64,000 nt of DNA from Timaviella sp038204505 (GCA_038204505.1 JBBRCV010000001.1:12103-76102); one strand, 5' to 3'. Positions 52,881-62,446 are shown, counted from the first letter of the stretch. Notes: generated by a model from the letters alone, not told the origin. Numbers and translations are program-made.

Positions 52881-54017
52881 TTACCAATCCTCTGAATAAC
52901 GCAGGCTGTCCGCATCTTCTAGCAACTGTTGAAAGTAATCGGTCTGAGTAATCTCGGCCACCTGGCGCGCCCGCTTACTCTGATCAATTTCAATTTGAAG
53001 CTGTTGCACCTGCCGTCTCAACGCTTCTTCTTCCTGCTTACGCTGGGTAATATCTTCAACAATTCCCTCATAGTAAAGCAAAACACCGTTAGCATCTCGC
53101 ACCGATCGCGCACTTTCCGAAATCCAGATAATGCTGCGATCGCGCCGATACATCCGATGTTCAAATCCCTTCACCGTTCCTTGGCTTGCCATCAGGCGTT
53201 GGAACTCTTCCCGATCTGCCTGTTCAACATATTCATTGACCACGTTAACGACCGTTGCCATCACCTCTTGCGGAGATTCGTAGCCCAAGATCCTTGCCAT
53301 TGCCGGATTGATGCTAATGTAATGTCCATCTGGCGTAGTCTGAAAAATTCCCTCCAGCGCGTTTTCAAAGATGCTGCGATAGTTTTCTTCAGCCAGCCGC
53401 AGGGCATCTTCTGCCTGTTTGCGATCGGTAATATTGTAGAGCGCTGTGAGAGTTGTGATTTCACCTTTAAACAAAAAGCGACGAAACGACGACAACGCCC
53501 AAAAAGTTGTGCCGTCCGATCGCTTCAGCCGCAGTTCACCCTGGAAATGTTGATGATTTTCGAGGTCTAAAAGCACCTGTTGGCGATCGCCTGGGTTGCA
53601 GTATAAATCTACAGTTCGGCGTTCCAGCAATTCCTGGGGAGTTAGCCCTAGCATTAGACCTGCCGTTTCGTTGGCATACAAAATTTTGCCGTCCGTCAAG
53701 CGGGCAATCAGAATTGTGACCGGAGTCGCTTCTGCAATTAGCCGAAACTGTTCTGCCGTTTGCCGTCTGGCTTCCTCTGCCTGCGACTGCAATTCCGACT
53801 CAATCACATCAGAATGTTCAGTTGTAGTTTCCAGCAGAATTTCCAGATCCGTTTTTTCCTGGTGAATCTCATCCAACATCACGTCAGAGTGAATTGTCGC
53901 TGTTTCCAGCAGAATTTCCAGATCTGCCTTTTCCTGGTAGATTTTTTTGAGCTTTTGACTTAATTCTTCAATCTGAACATTCAGATCTTTGATCTCAGGT
54001 ATCTCTTTTTCCAGCAT
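52881..54017 (-). CDS. PAS-domain sensor protein with coiled-coil repeat, no output domain
   Basis: 378 residues. A coiled coil (1-90) contains a 25-residue duplicated segment around EKADLEILLETATIHSD and EKTDLEILLETTTEHSD. PAS domain 1 is about 92-210 (ending YNITDRKQAED), PAS domain 2 about 215-340 (ending EDITQRKQEEEALR), followed by a short coil. No kinase, cyclase or DNA-binding domain. It would act through protein contacts. It is the last gene of the operon with the STAS protein, RsbW-like ATPase and SpoIIE fusion, 69 bp downstream of the STAS gene; a three-copy 13-bp repeat abuts its start. Confidence 0.85.
   Translation of the reverse strand: MLEKEIPEIKDLNVQIEELSQKLKKIYQEKADLEILLETATIHSDVMLDEIHQEKTDLEILLETTTEHSDVIESELQSQAEEARRQTAEQFRLIAEATPVTILIARLTDGKILYANETAGLMLGLTPQELLERRTVDLYCNPGDRQQVLLDLENHQHFQGELRLKRSDGTTFWALSSFRRFLFKGEITTLTALYNITDRKQAEDALRLAEENYRSIFENALEGIFQTTPDGHYISINPAMARILGYESPQEVMATVVNVVNEYVEQADREEFQRLMASQGTVKGFEHRMYRRDRSIIWISESARSVRDANGVLLYYEGIVEDITQRKQEEEALRRQVQQLQIEIDQSKRARQVAEITQTDYFQQLLEDADSLRYSEDW
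53803..53952. repeat. 75-bp imperfect tandem duplication in the PAS-protein coiled coil
   Basis: TTTCCAGCAGAATTTCCAGA begins at 53828 and again at 53903, period 75 bp, with similar flanks. It encodes two 25-residue coiled-coil units. Confidence 0.85.
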
Positions 54018-54056
54018 AGCTTTTCTAAATCGCTTTTCTAAATCGCTTTTCTGAAT
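54018..54056. repeat. 13-bp tandem repeat, three copies, abutting a start codon
   Basis: AGCTTTTCTAAAT (54018-54030), CGCTTTTCTAAAT (54031-54043) and CGCTTTTCTGAAT (54044-54056), directly before the PAS-protein ATG on the minus strand. The repeats include its purine-rich leader (AGAAAAG). Confidence 0.9.
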
Positions 54057-54086
54057 CTATGGCGGATAACCGATTTATTTGACCCT

Positions 54087-54431
54087 CTACTCCAGATCTA
54101 GCTGCAAACTTGGCATTAGTCGTTGGAAGTTTTTCAAAGATTTGCCCTGCCAGGGAATCTTCTTCGATCCTTGGATTTTGATGCCAGTATTGCCCTGCTG
54201 CCGAACTTTGATCACAAACTTAGAGAACATATTAATCCCAGAGCTATTGAGAAACTCTAAATTTTGCAAATCTAAATTAATGGTTTCAGGAGCCTGATCA
54301 GCAACTTCATTGAGAAGCTGAGTAATGTCAGCATATTCTTCAGCGCCACTAAGACGAAGGGAGCCTCGGAAGCTAACTGTTTGGCTGGCTGGCTCGTATA
54401 CAACACTATAATCGTCAGTCTTAATTTCCAT
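54087..54431 (-). CDS. STAS-domain (slr1659-type) regulator, anti-sigma-antagonist-like
   Basis: 114 residues, one STAS-like domain: SVSFRGSLRL-type beta strands (VSFRGSLRLSGAEEYADITQ), then INLDLQNLEFLNSSGINMF with the Ser-Ser that in RsbV/SpoIIAA proteins carries the regulatory phosphate, and a helix-strand end. It is placed between the RsbW-like ATPase (62-bp gap) and the PAS protein. It should be dephosphorylated by the SpoIIE phosphatase encoded upstream and phosphorylated by the ATPase. The pattern fits the cyanobacterial slr1658/slr1659-type pair. Confidence 0.85.
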   Translation of the reverse strand: MEIKTDDYSVVYEPASQTVSFRGSLRLSGAEEYADITQLLNEVADQAPETINLDLQNLEFLNSSGINMFSKFVIKVRQQGNTGIKIQGSKKIPWQGKSLKNFQRLMPSLQLDLE

Positions 54432-54493
54432 TCCTATAAAATCTCGCTTTTAGTTCTGATAGTTTTGAGCCGTTGATAGACATCGTAATAATT

Positions 54494-55126
54494 CTAAAGG
54501 TCTAGCTGTACCATTGTGGTAACCGTCATGGTTTCTGGATGTTTAGGATTGGTTTCAAATTTCCAGCCGACTGTTGCTAAATAGTCATTCATAATGCTTA
54601 GCAAACCTAGTCCAGAGCCACTATTTTCAACTTGAACATTATGTTCTAACTGACGAATATACAGTTCATCCCGATCGCCCGTCAGTAGCTCTTGAATATA
54701 AGCCTGAAATTTGTCAATGGTCTGAGATTTTAAGCTGTTCCTGACAAAAAAGACAAGGCGATCGCTGTGCATCTCTAGCTTAATACTGATGGGTTGCTGT
54801 GAAGTTTCATCGTTGAATTTCATTGCGTTTTCCAGCAGTTCATTCGCCACATAGCTAACGGCACTTTTTACTTCTATACTCTTGTCTGCTTTAATCGTAT
54901 CCTCTTCGTTTCCTGGGAAAAAGGTGGCTAGATATTCTGCCAAAAAATCGGCAGATAGCCCATTGTTACGCCACCGCTGCTTCAGTGGCATCGAACCCGG
55001 TGAAAATCCAATGACCAGATATTCCTCACTGCCCGGAACCTCTTCATTAAAGTCACCAAATATCTGAACCTGCCCGATCGCCTCTTGCATTTGTCGCTTG
55101 TCCTTTAGTAGCAACTCATCATCCAT
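54494..55126 (-). CDS. HATPase (slr1658-type, RsbW-like) regulator
   Basis: 210 residues. The C-terminal part is a GHKL ATPase: N-box VANELLENAMKFNDE, G1-like NSLKSQ region, and G2 NSGSGLGLLSIMNDYL. It lacks a HisKA domain, as anti-sigma kinases do. It should phosphorylate the neighbouring STAS protein on Ser and bind a target. No sigma-factor gene is in the window, so the target is unknown. It begins 33 bp after the SpoIIE fusion stop. Confidence 0.83.
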   Translation of the reverse strand: MDDELLLKDKRQMQEAIGQVQIFGDFNEEVPGSEEYLVIGFSPGSMPLKQRWRNNGLSADFLAEYLATFFPGNEEDTIKADKSIEVKSAVSYVANELLENAMKFNDETSQQPISIKLEMHSDRLVFFVRNSLKSQTIDKFQAYIQELLTGDRDELYIRQLEHNVQVENSGSGLGLLSIMNDYLATVGWKFETNPKHPETMTVTTMVQLDL

Positions 55127-55148
55127 AATCTACCCTCCCGCTCCATTC

Positions 55149-55179
55149 CTGTTTCAAGATCATTTCTGTTTCAAGATCA
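55149..55179. repeat. 17-bp-period tandem duplication across a stop codon
   Basis: CTGTTTCAAGATCA at 55149-55162 and 55166-55179. The first contains the TGA (55160-55162) of the SpoIIE fusion gene; the second encodes its last residues. Confidence 0.88.
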
Positions 55180-58100
55180 ATAACGTCATATCGTCGTAAA
55201 TCTTATGACTACCAATGTGACCGCGAACGTCGTCAATCACCGCCTGCCGAATCTCATGAGTCGATCGCTGCCAATTTTGGCTAACCATTTGACAAAGCCG
55301 CTCCAGACCGTACTGTTCTCGTAAGTCGTTCTCAGCTTCGGGAATACCATCGGTGTAGAGAACCACAACATCGCCTGGATTTAGATGGACTTGAACTTGA
55401 TTCACAAACTGAGCAATCTCAGGTTCCAGCCCAATCGGGAAACCCAGGTCGATTGTTTCGATTCGCTCAACAATACCGCCCCGCACCACGATCATTTCTT
55501 CATGTTGCCCACTCAGAGATAAACAGTTATCTCGATAATCTAGCAGTGCCAGCGTCAGATTTTTATCTGAGCCCATTCGCTGAACATTATCGTAAATGGT
55601 GTGATTAATCTGGTCTAAAAATACTTGCGGATTCATCTCATTCGTTTGTAAAAGCGATCGCACAGCCGTTTGCACCATGATCATCAACACGCCACTTTCT
55701 AATCCATGCCCCGTTACATCCCCAATCCCAATTTTGACATGACCATCTTTTTGCAGTACATCATAATAGTCTCCTCCCACTTCATCAGCAGGTTCCATGA
55801 AGCCCGAAATTTCCAGGTTAGGAATCTGGCTAAGTTCATGCTCTTTGGGCAAAATCATCTGTTGAATCTGGCGAGTCAGAGCTAGCTCAGCCCCCATTCG
55901 TAAGTTCTCTGACTGGAGGCGATGATTCAGCAGCGTAATTTCTTCATTAGCATGAGCCAACTGCCCCGTGCGTTCTTCCACTTTCTGTTCTAGCGTCCGG
56001 TAAAAAAGCGCGTTCTCAATGGCGATCGCCGCCTGAGCCGATAAAATGCTGAGAACAGTTAATCGTTCTGGCGTGAAAGCATCCGTCGCCAAGTTATTTT
56101 CTAAATAAAGAATGCCCGTTAGGTTGCCCTGATTAAGAATAGGAGAGCAGAGAATCGATCGCGGCTGAGTTTGAATGATGTAAGGATCGCTCACAAATAG
56201 TCCCTCAGAAGCAGCATCTCGCAGTACTAAATCTTCCCGCGTCCGTTGCACATAGTTGATGATAGAGACAGGTAATATCTGGGGATCTAAAGGACGAGAC
56301 TGTAGTAAAATCGAATCTTCTAAGTCGATTCTACCCTCTGCCTCAATCCGCCATTCTTCCTGATTCGACAGCAGCAGACACCCCTTTTGGGCACCCGCAT
56401 TTTCAATCACGAGTTTCAGTAGTTTCGTTAGCAATTTAGCTAACACAATCTCGCCCGAAATTGCCTGAGAAGCCTTGAACACTGTGTCTAAATCCAAGTC
56501 AAAACCCTTGGAACTACTGGTTCTGCGAGATGAAGTGCTGGCGACCTGAGTAGTTCGAGGATCAATTCCAGCTCTCTCTCCAGATCTCTCTAGAACACGA
56601 TCGCGCAACTGCGGATAACGGGCATCTAGTGCTTCCACTTTAAATGTGGCACCCCAACGCAGATAGTGATGACGAGCCTCTAGTAAATAAACCTGGGCAA
56701 ATTTTTCCCTACCAAAGTTGAGGCAAAACTTAGCGGCTAACTCATTAGCAAGGGCAACTTCATTAATGTAATCCTGCTCTTTCGCACCCCGAATAGCGCG
56801 ATCGTAATGGTCGATCGCTTCCACTAATTTGCTCAGCACGCGAAGACGTTCTGCTTCCACCAAGTCATAGCGATGCTGATAGTTTTCTCGACATTTTCGC
56901 GCCCATTGTTTGGCTCGTCGCTGATTTTTGGAAACCTGACGCAGATATTGCTGGCGATCGGGTTGAGGAGCTGTAGAACAAAGTGCTAAACAGGCGAGAG
57001 AACTGTAGAAATTCTGGTTAGCATAGGGCGTGGTCACAGGCGATGATTCCTGGTGCGGTTCTGCCAGTTTAGTTGCCTGTAATGCTCCAGCATAATCTTC
57101 TGCATGATAAAGCCAGATAGCTTTAGCAACGTAGGTGTAGTAAAGCGGAATGCCTAGCTTTTGGGTAATGAACAGCGGTAATAGTTCCGTTTCATTGAAT
57201 GCAGTTCCCGTAAGACAAGCGGGATCTTCTGCTAAACCCTGTAAGTTCAAAACGAGCTGGTGCCAGGGCTGCATCGAATAAACCGTCATTTCCTGCTTCA
57301 GCCGCACGAGTAGAGTAACATACTGCTGATACGCTTCAGTGACGTTAGCCAGGGGTTCTCCTAAGAAAAACTGGTGAAAACAATATACCGAGGCAGCTAG
57401 TCCAGCAGGTTCCAAGTTGCCCAACTCTAGCCCTTCGGTGTAAGCTCCCAGCAGTTCGGGGAGCGATCGCCGTAGCGGTTCTTTCCAGTGGCGAATGCAA
57501 GACTCAAAGCCGAGTAGCGTAAAAGTGCGGTAAAGTCTCGCATTAAATCGATCAATCAGTCGCAGGCTGAGCTGTCCAAATTCATAGGCACCTTCAATAT
57601 CTCCAAAGGCGATCCGCAGCATCACGCCATAGGCAGTTCCCTGCACTGCTGATAAAGGTGAACTGCCATAGCGCACTACCATATTCACTACTCGCAACGC
57701 CAAAACTGCAACAAACAGCGGCTCAATATTGACCGATGCCATCACTACTGAGCTAGTCAACTGAATCACCGCTAACTTGTAAGGATCAGTCATTTGGGGC
57801 AGTGCTTCCAACCTAGCGATCGGGCGATCGCCAATCACCCAAAACCGGGTGCGGAGCAACTCCAATCCCACTCTGATTCGGCTAGGACGACGAGGAATCG
57901 GCTCTCCTAACCGTCTTAAGGCGCTGACAAAGGTATCGAGGGCTGCCTCCATATTGTTCTGCGCTGAGTAAGCATTAATTCTCACCTGATAGGCATTAAC
58001 GCGATCGAGCAGAGTCTTAGCATGGTGCAGAATGCGTTCAACCAGGCGTTCCGCCTCCTCGAAATCTCCATTAAGATAGGCGGCTTCAGCAGCAGATTCA

Positions 58101-60526
58101 TGTAGTGCCAGCGTTAGATCATACTGAGTTGTCCAGCTTTCCGAACTGAGTAACCCCACTCCAGTCAACAAGTATTTTAGGGCAGTATCATAGGCGGTTG
58201 AATCTTTTGCTTTAGTTCCTGCTGTTAAATTGAGTGTAGCTAGTTCATCACGTTGAGTTTGCTGAGTGATCAACCCAATTCCCATATTGAGTTGATTGAC
58301 AATATCAAATATTTTCTCCTCTCGTTCCTCTGGCGTGATGTGCGTTAGCAGCGATCGCCCGATCGTTTGGTGAATCGCTTTCGTCTCCGCTTCTGGGATT
58401 AAGGAGTACGCCGCTTGTTGCACCCGATCGTGTAGAAACTTAAAAGACATCGCCCGATCTTCGACCTGCTGCTGATCAATCCCTGTAAATTTATAGTTAT
58501 CACCCAATGGCAAGATTAGTCCCTCTTGCACGCCCTGCCAGAGATCCGCAGCGATCGCCGCCTGAGATTTTTCAGAAACGATCGCCAGAGTTTTAGAATC
58601 AAACGAATTACCAATACAGGCAGCAAGCTTAAGCACCTGTTGACTATTGGCACTCAGCTTCTGAATTTTACCTGCCATTAGTTCAACTACATTATCGGGA
58701 ATACGGGCATCTCGAATCTGGTTCAGATCCCACTGCCATCCCCCCAATTGCCCATCAAAATTCAGCAATCCTTTCTCATACAAAGATTTCAGAAACTCAT
58801 TCATAAAGAAGGGATTACCGTCAGTAATTTGCATGACTAACTCTGACAGTGACTTTGCCTTTTGGCGATCGCAATTAAACGTTTCGGCAATCACCTGTCG
58901 AACTGTATCAAGATCGAGCGGCGAGAGTTCAACTCGGCTAATAGTTCCCCCAGCTTTGCGGATTTCCTCGATCGTTACCATCAGCGGATGGACAGCATTC
59001 ACTTCATTACTGCGATAGGCTGCCACCAAAAATAGATAGCGGCTTTGAGAGGCAGTCATCAGCAGTTGAATTAGCCTCAGCGAGGCAGAATCTGCCCACT
59101 GCAAATCATCCAGAAAAATCACCAGCGGATGTTTAGCCTGAGTAAATACCTTAATGAAATTTTGAAAGACAAGATTAAACCGATTTTGAGTTTCTTTGGG
59201 TGCCAGTTCTGCAACGGGAGCCTGTTGACCAATAATTAGCTCAACTTCTGGAATTACATCAATCACAACCTGACCGTTCATTCCCAGAGCTTTGATCAAT
59301 TGCGATCGCCAGCGGTTAATCTGCTCCGGACTTTCTGTCAAAAGTTGCCGCATTAGCTCCTGGAAAACCTGAATCAGCGCTGAGTAAGGAATATTGCGCT
59401 GAAACTGGTCAAACTTACCAGAGATAAAGTAGCCATTTCTGCGAGTGATCGGCTTGTAAACTTCCTGCACCAACGCCGATTTTCCAATACCAGAATAACC
59501 AGAAACCAGCATCAGTTCACTGCTGCCAGAACTGTTTTTGACAGCAGACAGCCCTGAAGCAGGCGGAGAAGCTTCCCCCGCCACCCGCTCAAAGCTAGCC
59601 ATCAGCATCGCTACCTCTTGCTCCCGACCATAAAGCTTCTGGGGAATTTGGAACCGACCAGAAGCATCCTTTTGGGCTAGCTCAAAAGGAGCGATCGCCC
59701 CCGTCGTCCGCAGTTGTTCCAGGCACCGTTGCAAATCAACCTTAATGCCGTAACCGCTCTGGTAGCGATCTTCGGCATTTTTAGCCAACAGCTTCAAGAC
59801 AATCTGAGACAACATTACAGGAATCTCAGGGTTGAGGATGTGAGGCGGTTCGGGTTGCCGCGCCAGATGACAATGGATTAGCTCCATGGCATCGGTGACG
59901 CTAAACGGAGGATTGCCCGTCAGCACTTCATAAAACGTTGCACCCAACGAGTAGAAATCTGTGCGATAGTCCAGCGATCGGTTCATTCTGCCCGTTTGCT
60001 CAGGCGAAAGATAGGCAAGAGTGCCTTCTAAAATGTTGGGATTGCGGAGGGTAGGATTTTCCCGCGAGAGAACGGTGGCGTTACCAAAATCGATCAGCTT
60101 GACCTGGCTGAGGTCAGCATTCAGGACAATATTGGCAGGATTAATATCTTTGTGGATAATGCTGGCAGCGTGAACCTGGCTGAGAATTTCGGTGGTGGCG
60201 ATCGCCATTTCTAAAAATTCTGTAATTTGAAACTGACGCGTCTGCATCAATCGCTGCAAAGACTCTCCGCCAAAGTCTTCCAGCACCAGCACTAAACCAT
60301 TTTGATACGGCTCTAGCCCATAGGCTTGGGCAACTCCTGCCAAATTCAGACGGTTAATAATCTCATATTCCAGACGGTATCTGCCCAACTCTTCCAGGCT
60401 AGGATACTCAGCTTGCATCACTTTAAGAATGGACGATCGCTGATCATCACGTTGCCCTCGGTATACCAGAGAGCGGCTACTTTCGTGCAGTTTAGCAATT
60501 ACTTCGTAGCCCACAACCATCACCAT
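55160..60526 (-). CDS. Ser/Thr kinase / AAA ATPase / GAF / SpoIIE phosphatase fusion
   Basis: 1788 residues. Kinase domain 1-260 with HKDINPANIVLN near 124 and an intact DFG (KLIDFGNATV); AAA_16 ATPase with Walker A GYSGIGKSALV near 345 and Walker B IFLDDLQWAD; TPR-like helical middle; GAF 1345-1505; coiled coil; PP2C-type SpoIIE phosphatase 1575-1788 with metal sites VGGDYYDV, IGDVTGHGLESG and LYTDGIPEAEND, all intact. It can therefore both phosphorylate and dephosphorylate. Downstream are RsbW-like and STAS proteins, its likely substrates. Same N-terminal layout as the protein at 3094-8895 but with phosphatase output. 12 bp downstream of the porin. Confidence 0.93.
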   Translation of the reverse strand: MVMVVGYEVIAKLHESSRSLVYRGQRDDQRSSILKVMQAEYPSLEELGRYRLEYEIINRLNLAGVAQAYGLEPYQNGLVLVLEDFGGESLQRLMQTRQFQITEFLEMAIATTEILSQVHAASIIHKDINPANIVLNADLSQVKLIDFGNATVLSRENPTLRNPNILEGTLAYLSPEQTGRMNRSLDYRTDFYSLGATFYEVLTGNPPFSVTDAMELIHCHLARQPEPPHILNPEIPVMLSQIVLKLLAKNAEDRYQSGYGIKVDLQRCLEQLRTTGAIAPFELAQKDASGRFQIPQKLYGREQEVAMLMASFERVAGEASPPASGLSAVKNSSGSSELMLVSGYSGIGKSALVQEVYKPITRRNGYFISGKFDQFQRNIPYSALIQVFQELMRQLLTESPEQINRWRSQLIKALGMNGQVVIDVIPEVELIIGQQAPVAELAPKETQNRFNLVFQNFIKVFTQAKHPLVIFLDDLQWADSASLRLIQLLMTASQSRYLFLVAAYRSNEVNAVHPLMVTIEEIRKAGGTISRVELSPLDLDTVRQVIAETFNCDRQKAKSLSELVMQITDGNPFFMNEFLKSLYEKGLLNFDGQLGGWQWDLNQIRDARIPDNVVELMAGKIQKLSANSQQVLKLAACIGNSFDSKTLAIVSEKSQAAIAADLWQGVQEGLILPLGDNYKFTGIDQQQVEDRAMSFKFLHDRVQQAAYSLIPEAETKAIHQTIGRSLLTHITPEEREEKIFDIVNQLNMGIGLITQQTQRDELATLNLTAGTKAKDSTAYDTALKYLLTGVGLLSSESWTTQYDLTLALHESAAEAAYLNGDFEEAERLVERILHHAKTLLDRVNAYQVRINAYSAQNNMEAALDTFVSALRRLGEPIPRRPSRIRVGLELLRTRFWVIGDRPIARLEALPQMTDPYKLAVIQLTSSVVMASVNIEPLFVAVLALRVVNMVVRYGSSPLSAVQGTAYGVMLRIAFGDIEGAYEFGQLSLRLIDRFNARLYRTFTLLGFESCIRHWKEPLRRSLPELLGAYTEGLELGNLEPAGLAASVYCFHQFFLGEPLANVTEAYQQYVTLLVRLKQEMTVYSMQPWHQLVLNLQGLAEDPACLTGTAFNETELLPLFITQKLGIPLYYTYVAKAIWLYHAEDYAGALQATKLAEPHQESSPVTTPYANQNFYSSLACLALCSTAPQPDRQQYLRQVSKNQRRAKQWARKCRENYQHRYDLVEAERLRVLSKLVEAIDHYDRAIRGAKEQDYINEVALANELAAKFCLNFGREKFAQVYLLEARHHYLRWGATFKVEALDARYPQLRDRVLERSGERAGIDPRTTQVASTSSRRTSSSKGFDLDLDTVFKASQAISGEIVLAKLLTKLLKLVIENAGAQKGCLLLSNQEEWRIEAEGRIDLEDSILLQSRPLDPQILPVSIINYVQRTREDLVLRDAASEGLFVSDPYIIQTQPRSILCSPILNQGNLTGILYLENNLATDAFTPERLTVLSILSAQAAIAIENALFYRTLEQKVEERTGQLAHANEEITLLNHRLQSENLRMGAELALTRQIQQMILPKEHELSQIPNLEISGFMEPADEVGGDYYDVLQKDGHVKIGIGDVTGHGLESGVLMIMVQTAVRSLLQTNEMNPQVFLDQINHTIYDNVQRMGSDKNLTLALLDYRDNCLSLSGQHEEMIVVRGGIVERIETIDLGFPIGLEPEIAQFVNQVQVHLNPGDVVVLYTDGIPEAENDLREQYGLERLCQMVSQNWQRSTHEIRQAVIDDVRGHIGSHKIYDDMTLLILKQK

Positions 60527-60538
60527 AGCTTTATCCAG

Positions 60539-62332
60539 TTAGAACAGGAATTGCATTCTTAGAGTCGTACCATAAACAGGAGGGTTTTCACTAAAGTTAT
60601 TGGAATTAAAGGTAGCAAAAAACGTAGGAATAATCGCAATATGATCCCCGATTGGATAGGAATAGACTGCCTCAAAATCAATTTCCGTCCCGCCATCACC
60701 GCCCCCGCCCACTAGAAATTGTCGTCCCGACACCACATCGAACGGAGCAACAACCGCTAAAGTACCAAGCGCCCCTCGCTGCCACAAATCAGGAAAAGCC
60801 ATACCCAGTTGAAATGCCTGTAAGTTAACATTACCTCCTCGAATTGTAGAACTCACTGGATCAATATTGGCAATACTGTAAGAGTAGCGTCCAAATAAAG
60901 CAAACCGAGGCGACAGCAGCCAATCGAAATTGAGAACAAAACTATTCTCAATCACATCGTTTAAGCCGCCACCAGCACCATCATCGACAGCGCCCCGCAG
61001 CGAAGTCAGCAGGAACGGGGCATTCTGCGAACTAGAAGCATTAAATGGCGGAGCATCTAGATGATCTCGAATGTAGAGTAGCCGAATATTTGTAGTAGGA
61101 CCAGGCGAATAGGTTGCCTCTAACAGGATGGAATTGGTGCCGCCAAATAAACCGCGTCGAGAATTCGTGGGCCCATCGCCTCCGCCATAGTAGGTCAGCG
61201 CCGCATCGTTACGCGCTAGATAGCCCCCTCGCAAAGTTAGCTCTGGACTAATTAGCCAATCAACGATCGCCCCAGACTCGTTCAAACCACTATTAGCTAA
61301 CGTGCTTTGATAGAAATTGAGTCCGCTAGCACCTTTGATCACGTCTGTGTAAAGATTGGCATCAAAGTGACGGAAGGGTAAGATTTTGGGTCCAACGGTG
61401 ATCTGGATATCGTCAGCCACCGCAAAGCTATACTTTAGCTCTAGCACGCCAACCTCATTAGGAGACGCAGGCGGAACGGGGTTAGCGTCGGTGTAGGGAA
61501 TGTTAGCAGTACTGGTCAATCCCGCAGAGCTAAAGGCACCCCCCGGAGCATCGCCATTACCCATTGCTAGAATCGTTGTCAACACATCTTGACTGGTTCT
61601 AGAGAAGGTAAAAATCAGGTAAGTCGATTGGCTCAATGTCATGGAGGGATTATTCGTCACCGTTCCGACCACGGGTTCTAGTTTGCCCGTCTCAGGGCTC
61701 AGGTTGCGCTGTGCCAGCCGAGCGGTTGGGATGATACCCGGTAGTGGAATTCCTTCTGCCAAAATGTCCCCTGCCGCAAACGCACCAGCAAGGTTGAAAG
61801 ATGACAAAATGTTAATCTTTCCGGTGGGTGAAAAGGAGTGGGCTTCTAAAGTTGAAAGACGAGTTTCTACGGTATCAATCCGGCTGCGTACCCCTGCAAG
61901 TTCTGAACTAAATTCTTCCTGCAACCGTTGCAATGTCGCTAAGTCTTCTGGTGACACTGCATCTTTTGAATGAGATGTAATTAGATTTGTAATTCGATCG
62001 CCACAAGCATTCACGCCAGCAGCAAACTCAAACCGTGTTAAAGAACGATTCCTCAGATAGCGGCGATCGGGGTAACCGAAAATGCATCTGTAGCGATCGA
62101 CCAGAGACTCTAAAGCTTGGTATTCCCAGTCAGTTGAAACAACGTCAGACAGTTGCGAAACAGAGGTTACTTGAGAGCCTTCGGGCATGACTTCAGGCGT
62201 GACTTCAGGCGTGACAGACTGCTGGCTGCTCAGTTCGCTAACGGGTAAGGCAAGCCCCCTCGTTTCAACAATGCCTACGATGATTAAGAATATTAAATAA
62301 CCTGAGACGTGATGAAGTACCTTGATTGTCAT
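60539..62332 (-). CDS. Iron-uptake-type outer-membrane porin (SLH plus OprB)
   Basis: 597 residues from ATG 62332; a start at 62371 would add 13 residues upstream of the signal peptide. Signal peptide to about residue 30; a Thr-Pro-Glu-Val linker with a 12-bp duplication; SLH domain 70-130 (QALESLVDRYRCIFGYPDR and RNRSLTRFEFAAGVNAC); coiled coil; then an OprB-like beta barrel ending in MQFLF with C-terminal Phe. This is the cyanobacterial SLH/OprB porin family, named for iron uptake. It is the first gene of the operon, 12 bp before the kinase-SpoIIE fusion, an odd partner. Confidence 0.92.
   Translation of the reverse strand: MTIKVLHHVSGYLIFLIIVGIVETRGLALPVSELSSQQSVTPEVTPEVMPEGSQVTSVSQLSDVVSTDWEYQALESLVDRYRCIFGYPDRRYLRNRSLTRFEFAAGVNACGDRITNLITSHSKDAVSPEDLATLQRLQEEFSSELAGVRSRIDTVETRLSTLEAHSFSPTGKINILSSFNLAGAFAAGDILAEGIPLPGIIPTARLAQRNLSPETGKLEPVVGTVTNNPSMTLSQSTYLIFTFSRTSQDVLTTILAMGNGDAPGGAFSSAGLTSTANIPYTDANPVPPASPNEVGVLELKYSFAVADDIQITVGPKILPFRHFDANLYTDVIKGASGLNFYQSTLANSGLNESGAIVDWLISPELTLRGGYLARNDAALTYYGGGDGPTNSRRGLFGGTNSILLEATYSPGPTTNIRLLYIRDHLDAPPFNASSSQNAPFLLTSLRGAVDDGAGGGLNDVIENSFVLNFDWLLSPRFALFGRYSYSIANIDPVSSTIRGGNVNLQAFQLGMAFPDLWQRGALGTLAVVAPFDVVSGRQFLVGGGGDGGTEIDFEAVYSYPIGDHIAIIPTFFATFNSNNFSENPPVYGTTLRMQFLF
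62188..62211. repeat. 12-bp in-frame duplication in the porin linker
   Basis: TGACTTCAGGCG at 62188-62199 and 62200-62211. It encodes the repeated TPEV of the linker after the signal peptide. Confidence 0.9.
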
Positions 62333-62446
62333 AACAAAACTGAAGTTTCCCCACACTCGGTTACGAAACAAAAATTACAGCAGGAGCTACTATGAAAAAT
62401 GTACTATACGAAATGTACAATGTAGCAATTTACTCTAGGCGATTTC

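Noticed and set aside
52929..53570. 213-residue plus-strand frame
   Set aside because: Antisense to well-supported PAS domains and without recognisable protein features.
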